Shown: positions 7,502-15,299, counted from the first letter of the stretch. The stretch is 16,378 nt of DNA from Bacteroidales bacterium (GCA_016926765.1 JAFGNY010000332.1:1-16378), one strand, 5' to 3'. Numbers and translations are program-made. The notes: a model not told the origin generated them from the sequence alone.

Positions 7502-9478
7502 ATGAATTCAACGGCACGAAAGCAATTGGTTTACACAGTGAAAGACCGCTGCAGAGTATGCTACACCTGTGTGAGAGAATGCCCGGTCAAGGCGATCCGT
7601 ATCAACAACGGCCAGGCAGAAGTGATGAACGAGCGATGCATTGCCTGCGGTAACTGTGTGAGAGTGTGCAGCCAGGGAGCTAAGATCTACCTGGATGCCA
7701 CAGGAGAGGCGGAAGCGCTGCTGGCATCTGATTACCGGGTGGCCGCCTGCATCGCCCCGAGTTTTCCGGCTGAATTCACCGAGATGGACGATTACACCCT
7801 CCTGGTCGGAATGATCCGTCAACTCGGTTTTGACTATGTGGTAGAGGTAGGGTTTGGAGCCGATATGATCTCGCTGGAATACAACAAACTTTTCGACAAC
7901 CCCGAAATGCCTCCACTCATCACGAGCGACTGCCCCTCGGTAGTCTATTATATCGAGCACTACCACCCCGACCTGGTTCCCTCGCTGGCGCCGGTGGCTT
8001 CGCCAATGGTTGCAACCACCCGCATCATCCGTCGTGAATATGGCCCGGATGTCCGTGTGGTATTCATCGGACCCTGTATTGCAAAAAAAGCCGAGTCAAC
8101 GGAAGTGAATGTGGTACTCACCTATGCCGAACTCAGAAAACTTTTCTTTGAACATTCCATTGTTCCCGATATAAATCAAACAGCCTGCTTTGATCCTCCT
8201 CTGGCAGGAAAAGGAGCCGTTTATCCGGTGAGCCGGGGAATGCTTCAGACCGTGAACAACAGCGACAATATTTTCAACGGAAATGTGGTAGTGGCCGAAG
8301 GAACGGAAAACTACAAAGAGGCGATCAGGGAATATGAATGCGGCTCACTGAAACATCACCTCGAACTCCTGAGTTGTGAAGGCTGTATCATGGGCCCCGG
8401 GATGAGTAAGTCGAGCCAGAAATATGCCCGCAGGTCAAAAATAAGCGCCTACGCCAGGAAAAAATTAGATCAGAGCCAGTATCAGGATTGGCAGAAGAAC
8501 GTCAGAAAGTTCGCTGCCCTGGATTTCACCGAACAGTTCTTTCCACGCGACAGACGGCTTCCGCTGCCAACGAAAGAGGAGATTGACGGTATCCTGTTCA
8601 GGATGGGAAAAACCCGTCCGGAAGATCATCTGAACTGCGGAGCCTGCGGCTATCCAAGCTGCAGCGAACATGCGATAGCCATCATCGAAGGGCTGGCCGA
8701 AAGCGAGATGTGCCTCCCCTATACCATCGAAAAGCTGCACAATTCCGTGCAGGAGCTGAACCTGTCGAACGAAAAACTGGCAACTACCCGGCAGGCTCTT
8801 AAGCAATCGGAAAAACTGGCCAGCATGGGACAACTCTCGGCGGGAATTGCCCATGAACTGAACAATCCCCTTGGGGTGATCACGATGTACGCAAACATCC
8901 TGCTGGAAGAGTCTGATCCTGAGGATCCGGGGCGCAAAGACCTGGAACTGATTGTGGAGCAAACGAACCGGTGCAAGAATATCGTAGGAGGGTTGCTCAA
9001 CTTTGCCAGGAAAAATCAGATCAGAAAGACAGAGACAAACATGGAGACATTCTGTAGAAAAAGCCTTCAGTCAGTCATTATCCCGTCTACGGTCACCGTA
9101 AATTTCCAGTCGCAGATGCGCAACTCCATGGCGATGGTCGATCAGGATCAGCTGATGCAGGTGCTCACAAACCTCGAAAAAAATGCCGTGGAAGCTATGC
9201 CCGGAGGAGGAATTCTGACCATGCGCGTGAGCGATACGCCCGATGAGATCCGGATTGCCGTTTCAGATACAGGGACCGGCATCTCTCCCGAGAACCTCGA
9301 AAAGGTGTTCACCCCATTTTTCACAACAAAGGAGGTTGGAAAAGGAACCGGACTCGGGTTGCCGCTCGTTTATGGTATTGTGAAGATGCACAAAGGAAAA
9401 ATCACCGTCGAATCAAATACGAATCCGTCAAAAGGGCTTCCCGGAACCTGTTTCCGGATCACCATCCCAAGAAATTAA
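7502..9478 (+). CDS. Sensory [FeFe]-hydrogenase-like histidine kinase (Fd-H-cluster domain-4Fe4S-HisKA-HATPase)
   Basis: This is a soluble 658-aa fusion with no membrane helix. Residues 10-60 are a two-cluster ferredoxin (C17/C20/C23/C27 and C46/C49/C52/C56). Residues about 75-320 resemble the hydrogenase large-subunit domain, with TSDCPS (141-146), GPCIAKKAE (190-198) and SCEGC (291-295). C144, C192, C292 and C295 lie where the H-cluster ligands should be. The proton-transfer Cys is replaced by D143, and two active-site Met by G190 and L290. The last motif is CxxC instead of CxxxC. A CGACGYPSC 4Fe-4S module follows (C379, C382, C387, C404), then a short coil at about 408-440. The kinase core has H451 in AHELNNPLG, N561, DTGTGI (589-594) and GKGTGLGL (613-620). 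It probably senses H2 or redox state and phosphorylates the neighbouring receivers. It starts 11 bp after hydA. Kinase identity is certain; the ligand is inferred. Confidence 0.93.
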   Translation: MNSTARKQLVYTVKDRCRVCYTCVRECPVKAIRINNGQAEVMNERCIACGNCVRVCSQGAKIYLDATGEAEALLASDYRVAACIAPSFPAEFTEMDDYTLLVGMIRQLGFDYVVEVGFGADMISLEYNKLFDNPEMPPLITSDCPSVVYYIEHYHPDLVPSLAPVASPMVATTRIIRREYGPDVRVVFIGPCIAKKAESTEVNVVLTYAELRKLFFEHSIVPDINQTACFDPPLAGKGAVYPVSRGMLQTVNNSDNIFNGNVVVAEGTENYKEAIREYECGSLKHHLELLSCEGCIMGPGMSKSSQKYARRSKISAYARKKLDQSQYQDWQKNVRKFAALDFTEQFFPRDRRLPLPTKEEIDGILFRMGKTRPEDHLNCGACGYPSCSEHAIAIIEGLAESEMCLPYTIEKLHNSVQELNLSNEKLATTRQALKQSEKLASMGQLSAGIAHELNNPLGVITMYANILLEESDPEDPGRKDLELIVEQTNRCKNIVGGLLNFARKNQIRKTETNMETFCRKSLQSVIIPSTVTVNFQSQMRNSMAMVDQDQLMQVLTNLEKNAVEAMPGGGILTMRVSDTPDEIRIAVSDTGTGISPENLEKVFTPFFTTKEVGKGTGLGLPLVYGIVKMHKGKITVESNTNPSKGLPGTCFRITIPRN

Positions 9479-9494
9479 AGAGATCATCACGCTA

Positions 9495-9890
9495 ATGGAA
9501 AAACCAATGAAAACGATATTACTGGTCGACGACGACCCCGATCAGCTGGAACAATTGAAATTTCAGGTCATACGGTTTGGTTACCATCCTGTTACGGCCT
9601 GTTCCCAGAAAGAGGGAGAGTTGCTTCTTGAAGAGATTACACCCGATCTGGCGATCATCGACCTGATGATGGAAAACCAGGACAGCGGATTTATTCTCAG
9701 TTACAGAATCAAGCAAAAATTCCCGCAGGTTCCGGTCATCATCATCACGGCAGTCACGGCTGAATGTGGCATGAAGTTCAGTCTGGAGACAGAGGATGAC
9801 AAGCGGTGGATCAAAGCCGATAAATACATTGAGAAAGGGATCCGCCCGGATCAGTTGCACCGGGAGATCAACAAACTTCTGAAAGTCTGA
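9495..9890 (+). CDS. Single-domain response regulator (CheY-like receiver)
   Basis: This is a stand-alone receiver of 131 aa without an output domain. It shows D12-D14, phospho-acceptor D56 in LAIIDLMM, switch threonine T85 and conserved lysine K114 in YIEKG. About 29 residues separate the Thr and Lys, slightly more than in CheY, and this part is rich in charged residues. The ATG at 9495 is used here; an ATG four codons later (9507) would also give a full domain. It lies 16 bp after the hydrogenase-like kinase and 17 bp before the receiver-kinase hybrid. It is therefore a natural candidate to carry phosphate from the sensor kinase. It resembles the receiver at 2946-3446 in its motifs but has a much shorter insert. 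Confidence 0.9.
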   Translation: MEKPMKTILLVDDDPDQLEQLKFQVIRFGYHPVTACSQKEGELLLEEITPDLAIIDLMMENQDSGFILSYRIKQKFPQVPVIIITAVTAECGMKFSLETEDDKRWIKADKYIEKGIRPDQLHREINKLLKV

Positions 9891-9907
9891 AACTAAAAAA
9901 CAGGGTT

Positions 9908-11029
9908 ATGAGTATCTTGAATGTACTGGTGGTTGACGATGAACCCGGGATCCGGACCGGTGTGACCCGGGTGCTTCGGAATTTTACCGTAGGATTTCCG
10001 TTTATGGATGACGATTTCAGTTTCCGGACGCTCGAAACCGGGTCGGGCGAAGAGGCTATCGAAATCCTTGAAAGAGAGCCTGTCGATATCGTCCTGCTGG
10101 ACAATAAACTTCCGGGGATTTATGGCATCGAGGTGCTGGAATATATCCGGCAACAGGAATACGACATCCAGGTGATGATGATCACCTCCCATGCTTCTCT
10201 TGACCTGGCCGTGAAAGCCACCAACAACGGCGCCTACAATTTCGTCCCGAAACCATTCACACCGCAGGAGTTGAAAGCGGCGATGGAGAGTATCACAAAA
10301 CATCTCTATCTCAGGCGGATGACCAGGAAACTGAATGAACAGGGCAAGCAGGTACGGTTCCAGTTTTTGTCGGTCTTGTCGCATGAGCTGAAATCACCCA
10401 TCAATGCCATCGAGGGATACCTGAAGATCATGCAGGAGAAACAGGCGGGGGAGGCTATTGAAGACTATCAGGGGATGATCTCACGCTCTCTCGAACGGAT
10501 CAAGGGGATGCGCGGGCTCATCATGGACCTGCTCGACCTCACACGCATAGAAAGCGGTAAAAAGAAACGGAACATCATTCCCGTCGATATCACCGAACTT
10601 GCACGCATGGCCATGCACTCTATGGAACCCATGGCAATCCAGAAATCGGTGAAGATTCATTTCACAGGCGACCAACCCATCTATATCCACTCCGATCCTT
10701 CCGAGATGGAGATCATCCTGAACAATTTGTTGTCGAATGCCGTGAAATACAATCGTGAGGGAGGTGAAGTCTTCGTGAGTGTGGAGGAAAAGCCTCAGGG
10801 AATTACGGTTGATGTGAAAGATACAGGAATTGGCATGGATGATGCTGAGGTGGGAGAGCTTTTCAAGGAATTTGTCCGGATCAGGAACTCGAAAACAAAA
10901 GATATCACGGGAAGCGGACTGGGGCTGTCGATCGTCAAAAAGCTGACCGACCTCAACCACGGCGCCATCCGCGTTTCCAGCCGGCCGGATCAGGGAAGTC
11001 ATTTCAGCGTCATCTTCCCCAGAGAATGA
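9908..11029 (+). CDS. Hybrid response regulator-histidine kinase (REC-HisKA-HATPase)
   Basis: This soluble 373-aa protein has its receiver at the N-terminus and kinase at the C-terminus. The receiver (about 4-125) has D10-D11, phospho-acceptor D65 in IVLLDNKLPG, T93 and K115 in FVPKPF, with normal CheY-like spacing. A short linker leads to the HisKA domain with H159 in LSHELKSPINAI. The ATPase core has N277 in NNLLSNAVKYN, DTGIGM (305-310) and GSGLGL (335-340). There is no membrane segment and no DNA-binding domain. An N-terminal receiver usually lets an upstream kinase control the attached kinase. Here that kinase is probably the hydrogenase-like sensor, which would make this protein a second tier of a relay. 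It is the last gene of the run. No clear hairpin terminator is seen in the 61 bp after it. Confidence 0.92.
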   Translation: MSILNVLVVDDEPGIRTGVTRVLRNFTVGFPFMDDDFSFRTLETGSGEEAIEILEREPVDIVLLDNKLPGIYGIEVLEYIRQQEYDIQVMMITSHASLDLAVKATNNGAYNFVPKPFTPQELKAAMESITKHLYLRRMTRKLNEQGKQVRFQFLSVLSHELKSPINAIEGYLKIMQEKQAGEAIEDYQGMISRSLERIKGMRGLIMDLLDLTRIESGKKKRNIIPVDITELARMAMHSMEPMAIQKSVKIHFTGDQPIYIHSDPSEMEIILNNLLSNAVKYNREGGEVFVSVEEKPQGITVDVKDTGIGMDDAEVGELFKEFVRIRNSKTKDITGSGLGLSIVKKLTDLNHGAIRVSSRPDQGSHFSVIFPRE

Positions 11030-11090
11030 ACATGCGACTCACCGGTTTATTTTCGTACTTTTATCGCTGAAAACCTATCAACATATCACG

Positions 11091-12122
11091 ATGATTGATT
11101 TGCGCAGTGATACGGTGACCCGCCCCACTCCCGGAATGCTGGATGCCATGATGCATGCCGAAGTGGGCGATGATGTGTTTGGGGATGATCCAACGGTGAC
11201 CGCTCTGGAAGAGAAGGCGGCCGCAATCTTCGGCATGGAGGCCGGATTGTTTTGCCCCTCCGGGACGATGACGAACCAGATCGCTGTCAAGGTTCATACC
11301 CGGCCTGCCGACGAAGTCATCTGCAGTGACGAATCCCATGTCTATCTTTTTGAAGGAGGAGGAATTGCGTTTAACTCGGGAGCCTCGGTCAGGCTGATCC
11401 AGGGTGACAGAGGGAGGATCACCGCTGCCCAGATCGCTGCCAGCGTCAATCCCAACGACATCCACCATCCGGTATCGAAGCTGGTTGTAATTGAAAACAC
11501 CTCCAACCGGGGCGGGGGAAGTTGTTACGACCCCGCGGAACTTCGGCGTATCAGTGCGGTATGTCTTGAACATTCACTGAAACGGCATCTCGACGGCGCC
11601 CGGTTTTTCAATGCCATGACGGCTACCGGCCTGAATCCCCGGGAAGCCGGAACACTGTTTGATTCCATTTCAATCTGTTTGTCCAAAGGACTTGGCGCTC
11701 CCGTTGGGTCCGTGTTGCTTGGCGGCGCCGGCTTCATCCATCAGGCCCGGCGGGTGCGAAAACTGTTCGGAGGCGCTATGCGGCAGGCAGGCTATCTCGC
11801 AGCCGCCGGGGTTTACGCCCTCGATCATCATCTCACGCGCATGGCCGACGATCATGTTCGGGCGGCCAGAATCGGAAAACTTCTGACAGCATCTCCCTTC
11901 GTATCCCATGTGGCTCCCGTTGAAACCAACATCATCATCTTCACCCTCTCGGAAACGATGCCTCAGGAGAAATTTCTTTCCCGGTTAAAGGAAGCCGGAA
12001 TTCTCGCTATCGGCTTCGGACCTCAAACCATCCGGATGGTTACCCACCTCGACATCTCTGACCCGATGATCGATCACCTGGAAAAAACACTGAATAGGCC
12101 CGGCTACAAGGGAAAATTATAA
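11091..12122 (+). CDS. ltaE: Low-specificity L-threonine aldolase (PLP enzyme)
   Basis: This enzyme cleaves L-threonine or L-allo-threonine to glycine and acetaldehyde with pyridoxal phosphate. It is 343 aa, the usual length for this fold-type I family. The N-terminus MIDLRSDTVTRPTP is characteristic. Likely cofactor residues are H83 (SHVYLFEGGG, ring stacking), D168 and R171 (HLDGAR), and the Schiff-base lysine K199 in CLSKGLGAPVGS. The start is placed at the conserved MIDLRSDT. It is separated from the hydrogenase operon by 61 bp and has no evident functional link to it. It converges with the DUF1295 gene on the other strand, and both stop codons share the palindrome TTATAA (12117-12122). 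Stereo-preference (L or L-allo) cannot be read from the sequence. Confidence 0.93.
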   Translation: MIDLRSDTVTRPTPGMLDAMMHAEVGDDVFGDDPTVTALEEKAAAIFGMEAGLFCPSGTMTNQIAVKVHTRPADEVICSDESHVYLFEGGGIAFNSGASVRLIQGDRGRITAAQIAASVNPNDIHHPVSKLVVIENTSNRGGGSCYDPAELRRISAVCLEHSLKRHLDGARFFNAMTATGLNPREAGTLFDSISICLSKGLGAPVGSVLLGGAGFIHQARRVRKLFGGAMRQAGYLAAAGVYALDHHLTRMADDHVRAARIGKLLTASPFVSHVAPVETNIIIFTLSETMPQEKFLSRLKEAGILAIGFGPQTIRMVTHLDISDPMIDHLEKTLNRPGYKGKL

Positions 12123-12875
12123 CCACTTTACGAAAGGAACAAACGGCGCGGTCTTCCGGGCATACTCAGCCCAGCCGGGATGTTCCTTTAACTTTTTTTC
12201 CAGCAGGGGAACACCTGAAACAAATCGGAGAGTGAAGGTGAGGAGGATCGGGCTGATCACCGTGATCCAGCCGCCCGGGACTCCGATGGCATAACACCAG
12301 ATTCCCCACCAGATCAGCGCTTCGCCGAAATAGTTTGGATGTCGGCTATATTTCCACAGACCAGTGGCAAGGAGTTTCCCCTTGTTTTTCGGATTCTGCT
12401 TGAAAAAGGCTAACTGCATATCACCTACAGATTCAAACAGAAATCCGATCCCAAAGAGAATCAGGCCAGCGGTATCAGAGGTTGAGAGAACCTCTCCCGG
12501 ATGGTAATTGATATACCAGACGGGAAAGGAGATGAGGTACATGAACAGCCCCTGAAGAAGAAATATCTGAAGAAAACTCCGGAGGATAAAATGCTTCCAT
12601 GTATCGCGCCAGCGCTGGTACCTGAAATCCTCCCCTTTTCGCCTGTTTCGCTGGAAAATATAAATCCCCAGACGCAACCCCCAGATTAATACCAGGATAA
12701 ATACAATGATTTTCCGGATGTCGATATCGGGAGCCATGGCAAGAGAGAAGGTAGCGACAACAATAAACCCGGGCCCCCAGAAGAAATCCACAACGGAGTT
12801 ATCTTTGATCAGCAAGGCAACGATAAAAGCCAGGATCATAAAAGCGAAAACAACCAGAGCGACTTGCCAGAACAT
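12117..12875 (-). CDS. DUF1295 integral membrane protein (steroid 5-alpha-reductase-like)
   Basis: This is a 252-aa inner-membrane protein with about six to seven predicted helices, at roughly 3-23, 30-48, 55-74, 98-120, 134-152 and 185-219. The C-terminal half carries GLWKYSRHPNYFGE (172-185) and the GVPLLEKKLKEHPGW region (from about 221). These are signatures of DUF1295 and the related isoprenylcysteine methyltransferase and steroid-reductase superfamily. Members are thought to be NADPH-dependent reductases or methyltransferases acting on lipids, but no substrate can be assigned here. The start is at a TTG-free ATG ending at 12875, with no strong ribosome binding site. It lies 50 bp downstream of the DhaL-DegV gene on the same strand. 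That gap holds a short heptanucleotide repeat. The stop overlaps that of the convergent threonine aldolase. Confidence 0.88.
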   Translation of the reverse strand: MFWQVALVVFAFMILAFIVALLIKDNSVVDFFWGPGFIVVATFSLAMAPDIDIRKIIVFILVLIWGLRLGIYIFQRNRRKGEDFRYQRWRDTWKHFILRSFLQIFLLQGLFMYLISFPVWYINYHPGEVLSTSDTAGLILFGIGFLFESVGDMQLAFFKQNPKNKGKLLATGLWKYSRHPNYFGEALIWWGIWCYAIGVPGGWITVISPILLTFTLRFVSGVPLLEKKLKEHPGWAEYARKTAPFVPFVKWL

Positions 12876-12878
12876 GGT

Positions 12879-12913
12879 GAATGAGGAATTAGGAATGATG
12901 AATTACAAATGAT
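12879..12913. repeat. Degenerate heptanucleotide tandem repeat (five units)
   Basis: Five consecutive 7-bp units read GAATGAG, GAATTAG, GAATGAT, GAATTAC and AAATGAT on the plus strand. They fill most of the 50-bp gap between the DhaL-DegV and DUF1295 genes. Position 4 and the A at position 6 are constant, and position 5 alternates between G and T. The array starts 3 bp upstream of the DUF1295 start codon, so on the minus strand it covers the leader of that gene. Confidence 0.6.
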
Positions 12914-12925
12914 TGGCATCCGGCA

Positions 12926-14725
12926 TCATTTCAGCATGAACGATACCGCTACCACACCCGGGCCGGTATTTGCGACCAGCACGGGAGAGATATGGTCTAT
13001 GAAAAGAGGCTTCCGGCCGGTGATCTGTTCCATCTCCATAGCATAATGTTGTGCAACGGCCTGGTTGTCGGCATGCGTGATCGCGTATTCCCATACTTCC
13101 TCCCCGTTGATCACTTTCCGGATATTCCCAAGCAATTTTTTATGAGCGCCCTTGATCGAAAGGGACTTCCCGGCAATTTCCGCCTTTCCCTCCCTGTCAA
13201 TTTCAATCACCGGCTTCAGATCCAGCGTACGGGCAACAAAACTTTTGAAGTGACCGATCCGCCCCGATTTAATGATGTAATTCAGTGTGGGGATCGAGGC
13301 ACGGAGGTGTGATTTCGAGATCCAGGTATCAACTTTTGGGAGAATTTCATCCAGCGACATCCCCTCCTCCACGGCTCTGGCGGCACGAAGTACAATTAAT
13401 CCAAGTCCGGCGGAAAGAAGTCGTGAATTATAGATGTAGGCTGGTTTTCCGTTCCGGGCGCCGACATCCCGGGCCGATTTGACTCCGTTCTGATAGGTCC
13501 CGCTCAGTTTCTCACTGATGAAAAAGCCAAGCGTTGCAGTGTAGTGGGTTGAGAGATAGTCAAATTTATTCTGAAAATCTTTGATAGTAGGTTGAGAAGT
13601 AGAGGGCCTTACCTCTGTCTGCTGCTGCATCTGGTAAAACTGAGGAGGGTTCATACTTAACCTGTCGAGGTAAAAACTCTCTCCGAAATGAACACTCAGC
13701 GGCATCATATGGATCTGGTGCTGTTCCAGGATCTCTTTTGGAAGATCGCAGGTTGAGTCGGTAAGAATGGCAATATCCGCTTTCCGGCTGTGAAGAATCT
13801 CCTGCTGCATCACCATGTCGTCAACCTTCTGATAGGTGATCGCACCAAACCTGCTGAGAGCGGCAAACACCTCTGCGGGATCCTCCGTATGGATATGAAC
13901 CCGCATTTTTAGAGGAGTACCTGCAACCACAATAGAGTCGCCAAAAGGATGCATCGCTTCCTGGATCCTTTTCTTATCAAGCTTCTCTCCGGCGATCATG
14001 GCTTCCGTGCAGAAACGGAACGTGATCTCCTCAAGCAGATCAATCACCTCCACATCCTGCTCCTCACCGATCGCTTCAGCCGTGGCAGGAAGCGCCTCCC
14101 CTTTGATGAAAAAATCAAGGATTCCTTCTAAAAAATAGACGAATCCTTTTGCGCCGGCGTCCACTACACTCGACCGGGCAAGGACTTCCAGCTTCTGCGT
14201 CGTTTCCGAAAGGGATTGCACCGCCTTGTTGTAGGCTTCAATCAACAATTTGATAAAATCATCGATAAAATCCTTTACCAGATACAGGTATTCAGCCCAA
14301 TCTTTAATGACGGTAAGGATGGTGCCTTCCACAGGATTTGCAATCGCATCGTAGGCGTAATTCACTGCCTTTTTCATACTCTCGGCAAAGGACTGTACAT
14401 CCAGTTTTCCTTCGGCTTTGAGCTCGTTGCTGAATCCATAGAGAAACTGGGCAAAAATGATCCCCGAATTTCCACGGGCCCCACTCAAAGCAGCATCCGC
14501 AATTGCCGAGGCCGTTTGCTTCAGGTTTTCGATCGGGATCTTGGCATCCACAATGGAACGCATGGTGGAGGCAAGATTCGTTCCAGTATCCGCATCCCTC
14601 ACCGGAAATACATTGATTTTGTTGAGGAGACCCTGGTGGTCAAAGATTCTCTGCGCTCCGGCGATAATACTGTAATAGAGCTGACTTCCGTCAAGCTCCC
14701 GCAGTTGTATTGCTTCTGTATTCAT
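12926..14725 (-). CDS. DhaL (DAK2)-DegV fusion protein, fatty-acid-kinase-like
   Basis: This 599-aa protein joins the two halves of the bacterial fatty acid kinase system. Residues about 10-205 are a DhaL/DAK2 nucleotide-binding domain, with NVFPVRDADTGTN (38-50; probable Mg2+ aspartates D44 and D46) and SGARGNSG (81-88). Residues about 225-310 match the FakA middle domain, with VHIHTEDP (276-283). Residues about 317-598 are a DegV/FakB-like lipid-binding domain that starts AILTDSTCDLP. It contains the ligand-binding motif region PSTSQPT and LSGTYQNG. In Firmicutes, FakA phosphorylates a fatty acid carried by FakB; here one chain could do both. Two family positions differ: the usual PDGDTG reads RDADTG, and the late HTGPG motif reads NTGPG. 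The start ATG overlaps the stop of the lipoprotein gene (ATGA), so translation is probably coupled. The function is inferred from the families. Confidence 0.88.
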   Translation of the reverse strand: MNTEAIQLRELDGSQLYYSIIAGAQRIFDHQGLLNKINVFPVRDADTGTNLASTMRSIVDAKIPIENLKQTASAIADAALSGARGNSGIIFAQFLYGFSNELKAEGKLDVQSFAESMKKAVNYAYDAIANPVEGTILTVIKDWAEYLYLVKDFIDDFIKLLIEAYNKAVQSLSETTQKLEVLARSSVVDAGAKGFVYFLEGILDFFIKGEALPATAEAIGEEQDVEVIDLLEEITFRFCTEAMIAGEKLDKKRIQEAMHPFGDSIVVAGTPLKMRVHIHTEDPAEVFAALSRFGAITYQKVDDMVMQQEILHSRKADIAILTDSTCDLPKEILEQHQIHMMPLSVHFGESFYLDRLSMNPPQFYQMQQQTEVRPSTSQPTIKDFQNKFDYLSTHYTATLGFFISEKLSGTYQNGVKSARDVGARNGKPAYIYNSRLLSAGLGLIVLRAARAVEEGMSLDEILPKVDTWISKSHLRASIPTLNYIIKSGRIGHFKSFVARTLDLKPVIEIDREGKAEIAGKSLSIKGAHKKLLGNIRKVINGEEVWEYAITHADNQAVAQHYAMEMEQITGRKPLFIDHISPVLVANTGPGVVAVSFMLK

Positions 14726-15249
14726 TTAATTTTTTTACAATCAGAAAGTTTGCCCGAATCAATCAATTCATTCAATTCCAGGAGGATGTCATTGTACTGG
14801 TAACGATTCCCGCATTGATACATCTCCAGGAGCGGATCGTTGTCCAGCAACTGCTTGAACAAATCATCCGCACTCGGGGTTTTTATTTGGGATGCATAGG
14901 CATCATAGGTAATGGATAGAAAAGCCACATCCGGACCGATTCCCCGGTTGTCGAGCAAAAAGCCGCCCGACAGGGCCTGAGGGTAGGCTGCCTTGCCTTG
15001 TGCCCTCAGATCGGCCACATCAGGATACGACGTGACTGTCAATTTATCAGCAGAAAGGGACACCGGCACAAACTGATGGTAATCGGCTTTCGTTTTGTAG
15101 ATGATACATGGAGGCAAACCCATTGATCCGCCGGTTTTTTCGTGCATAGCATGTTGAGTAACTGCCACAGATTGCGTTTTTTTTGAGCATGAAATGAGAG
15201 AAGATACGAGCAGGGATAGAAGGATTGGAAATAATGAAAGTCTCTTCAT
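14722..15249 (-). CDS. Predicted lipoprotein of unknown function
   Basis: This 175-aa protein has a type II signal peptide: a positive start (MKR), a hydrophobic core, and the lipobox LISC with the lipidated cysteine at C21. I do not recognise the mature part as a named family. It has two more pairs of cysteines or single cysteines, at CII (about 48), QCG (about 145) and DCKK near the C-terminus, and a mixed alpha/beta look. The C-terminus resembles a helical region rich in Leu and Asp. The stop codon overlaps the start of the DhaL-DegV gene by ATGA, so the two are expressed together. A role at the cell envelope linked to lipid or fatty acid handling would fit the neighbour, but this is only inference. 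A TAnnTTTG-like element lies 51 bp upstream. Confidence 0.78.
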   Translation of the reverse strand: MKRLSLFPILLSLLVSSLISCSKKTQSVAVTQHAMHEKTGGSMGLPPCIIYKTKADYHQFVPVSLSADKLTVTSYPDVADLRAQGKAAYPQALSGGFLLDNRGIGPDVAFLSITYDAYASQIKTPSADDLFKQLLDNDPLLEMYQCGNRYQYNDILLELNELIDSGKLSDCKKIK

Positions 15250-15299
15250 ACGGTCACCGTTTGAGTTACCACTGATGAAAAAGCTCCTTATTGAGAATG

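Noticed and set aside
6732..7517. A 261-codon open frame on the minus strand
   Set aside because: It lies fully opposite hydA, whose H-cluster motifs prove the coding strand; the minus product has no recognisable domain.
7502..8470. Second functional hydrogenase in the operon
   Set aside because: The domain lacks the proton-transfer cysteine and key active-site residues and is fused to a kinase, so a sensor is the better reading.
8465..8962. A 165-codon minus-strand open frame
   Set aside because: It runs opposite the 4Fe-4S module and H-box of the sensor kinase, whose residues are conserved.
11056..11063. TACTTTTA as a -7 element for the threonine aldolase gene
   Set aside because: It lacks the final G of TAnnTTTG and no TTG lies at the right distance upstream; a promoter is expected here but not supported.
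11061..11573. A 170-codon minus-strand open frame over the threonine aldolase start
   Set aside because: It is antisense to a well-conserved PLP enzyme and has no family features.
14216..14803. A 195-codon plus-strand open frame
   Set aside because: It is antisense to the DhaL domain of the fusion protein and the end of the lipoprotein gene, which have clear family motifs.
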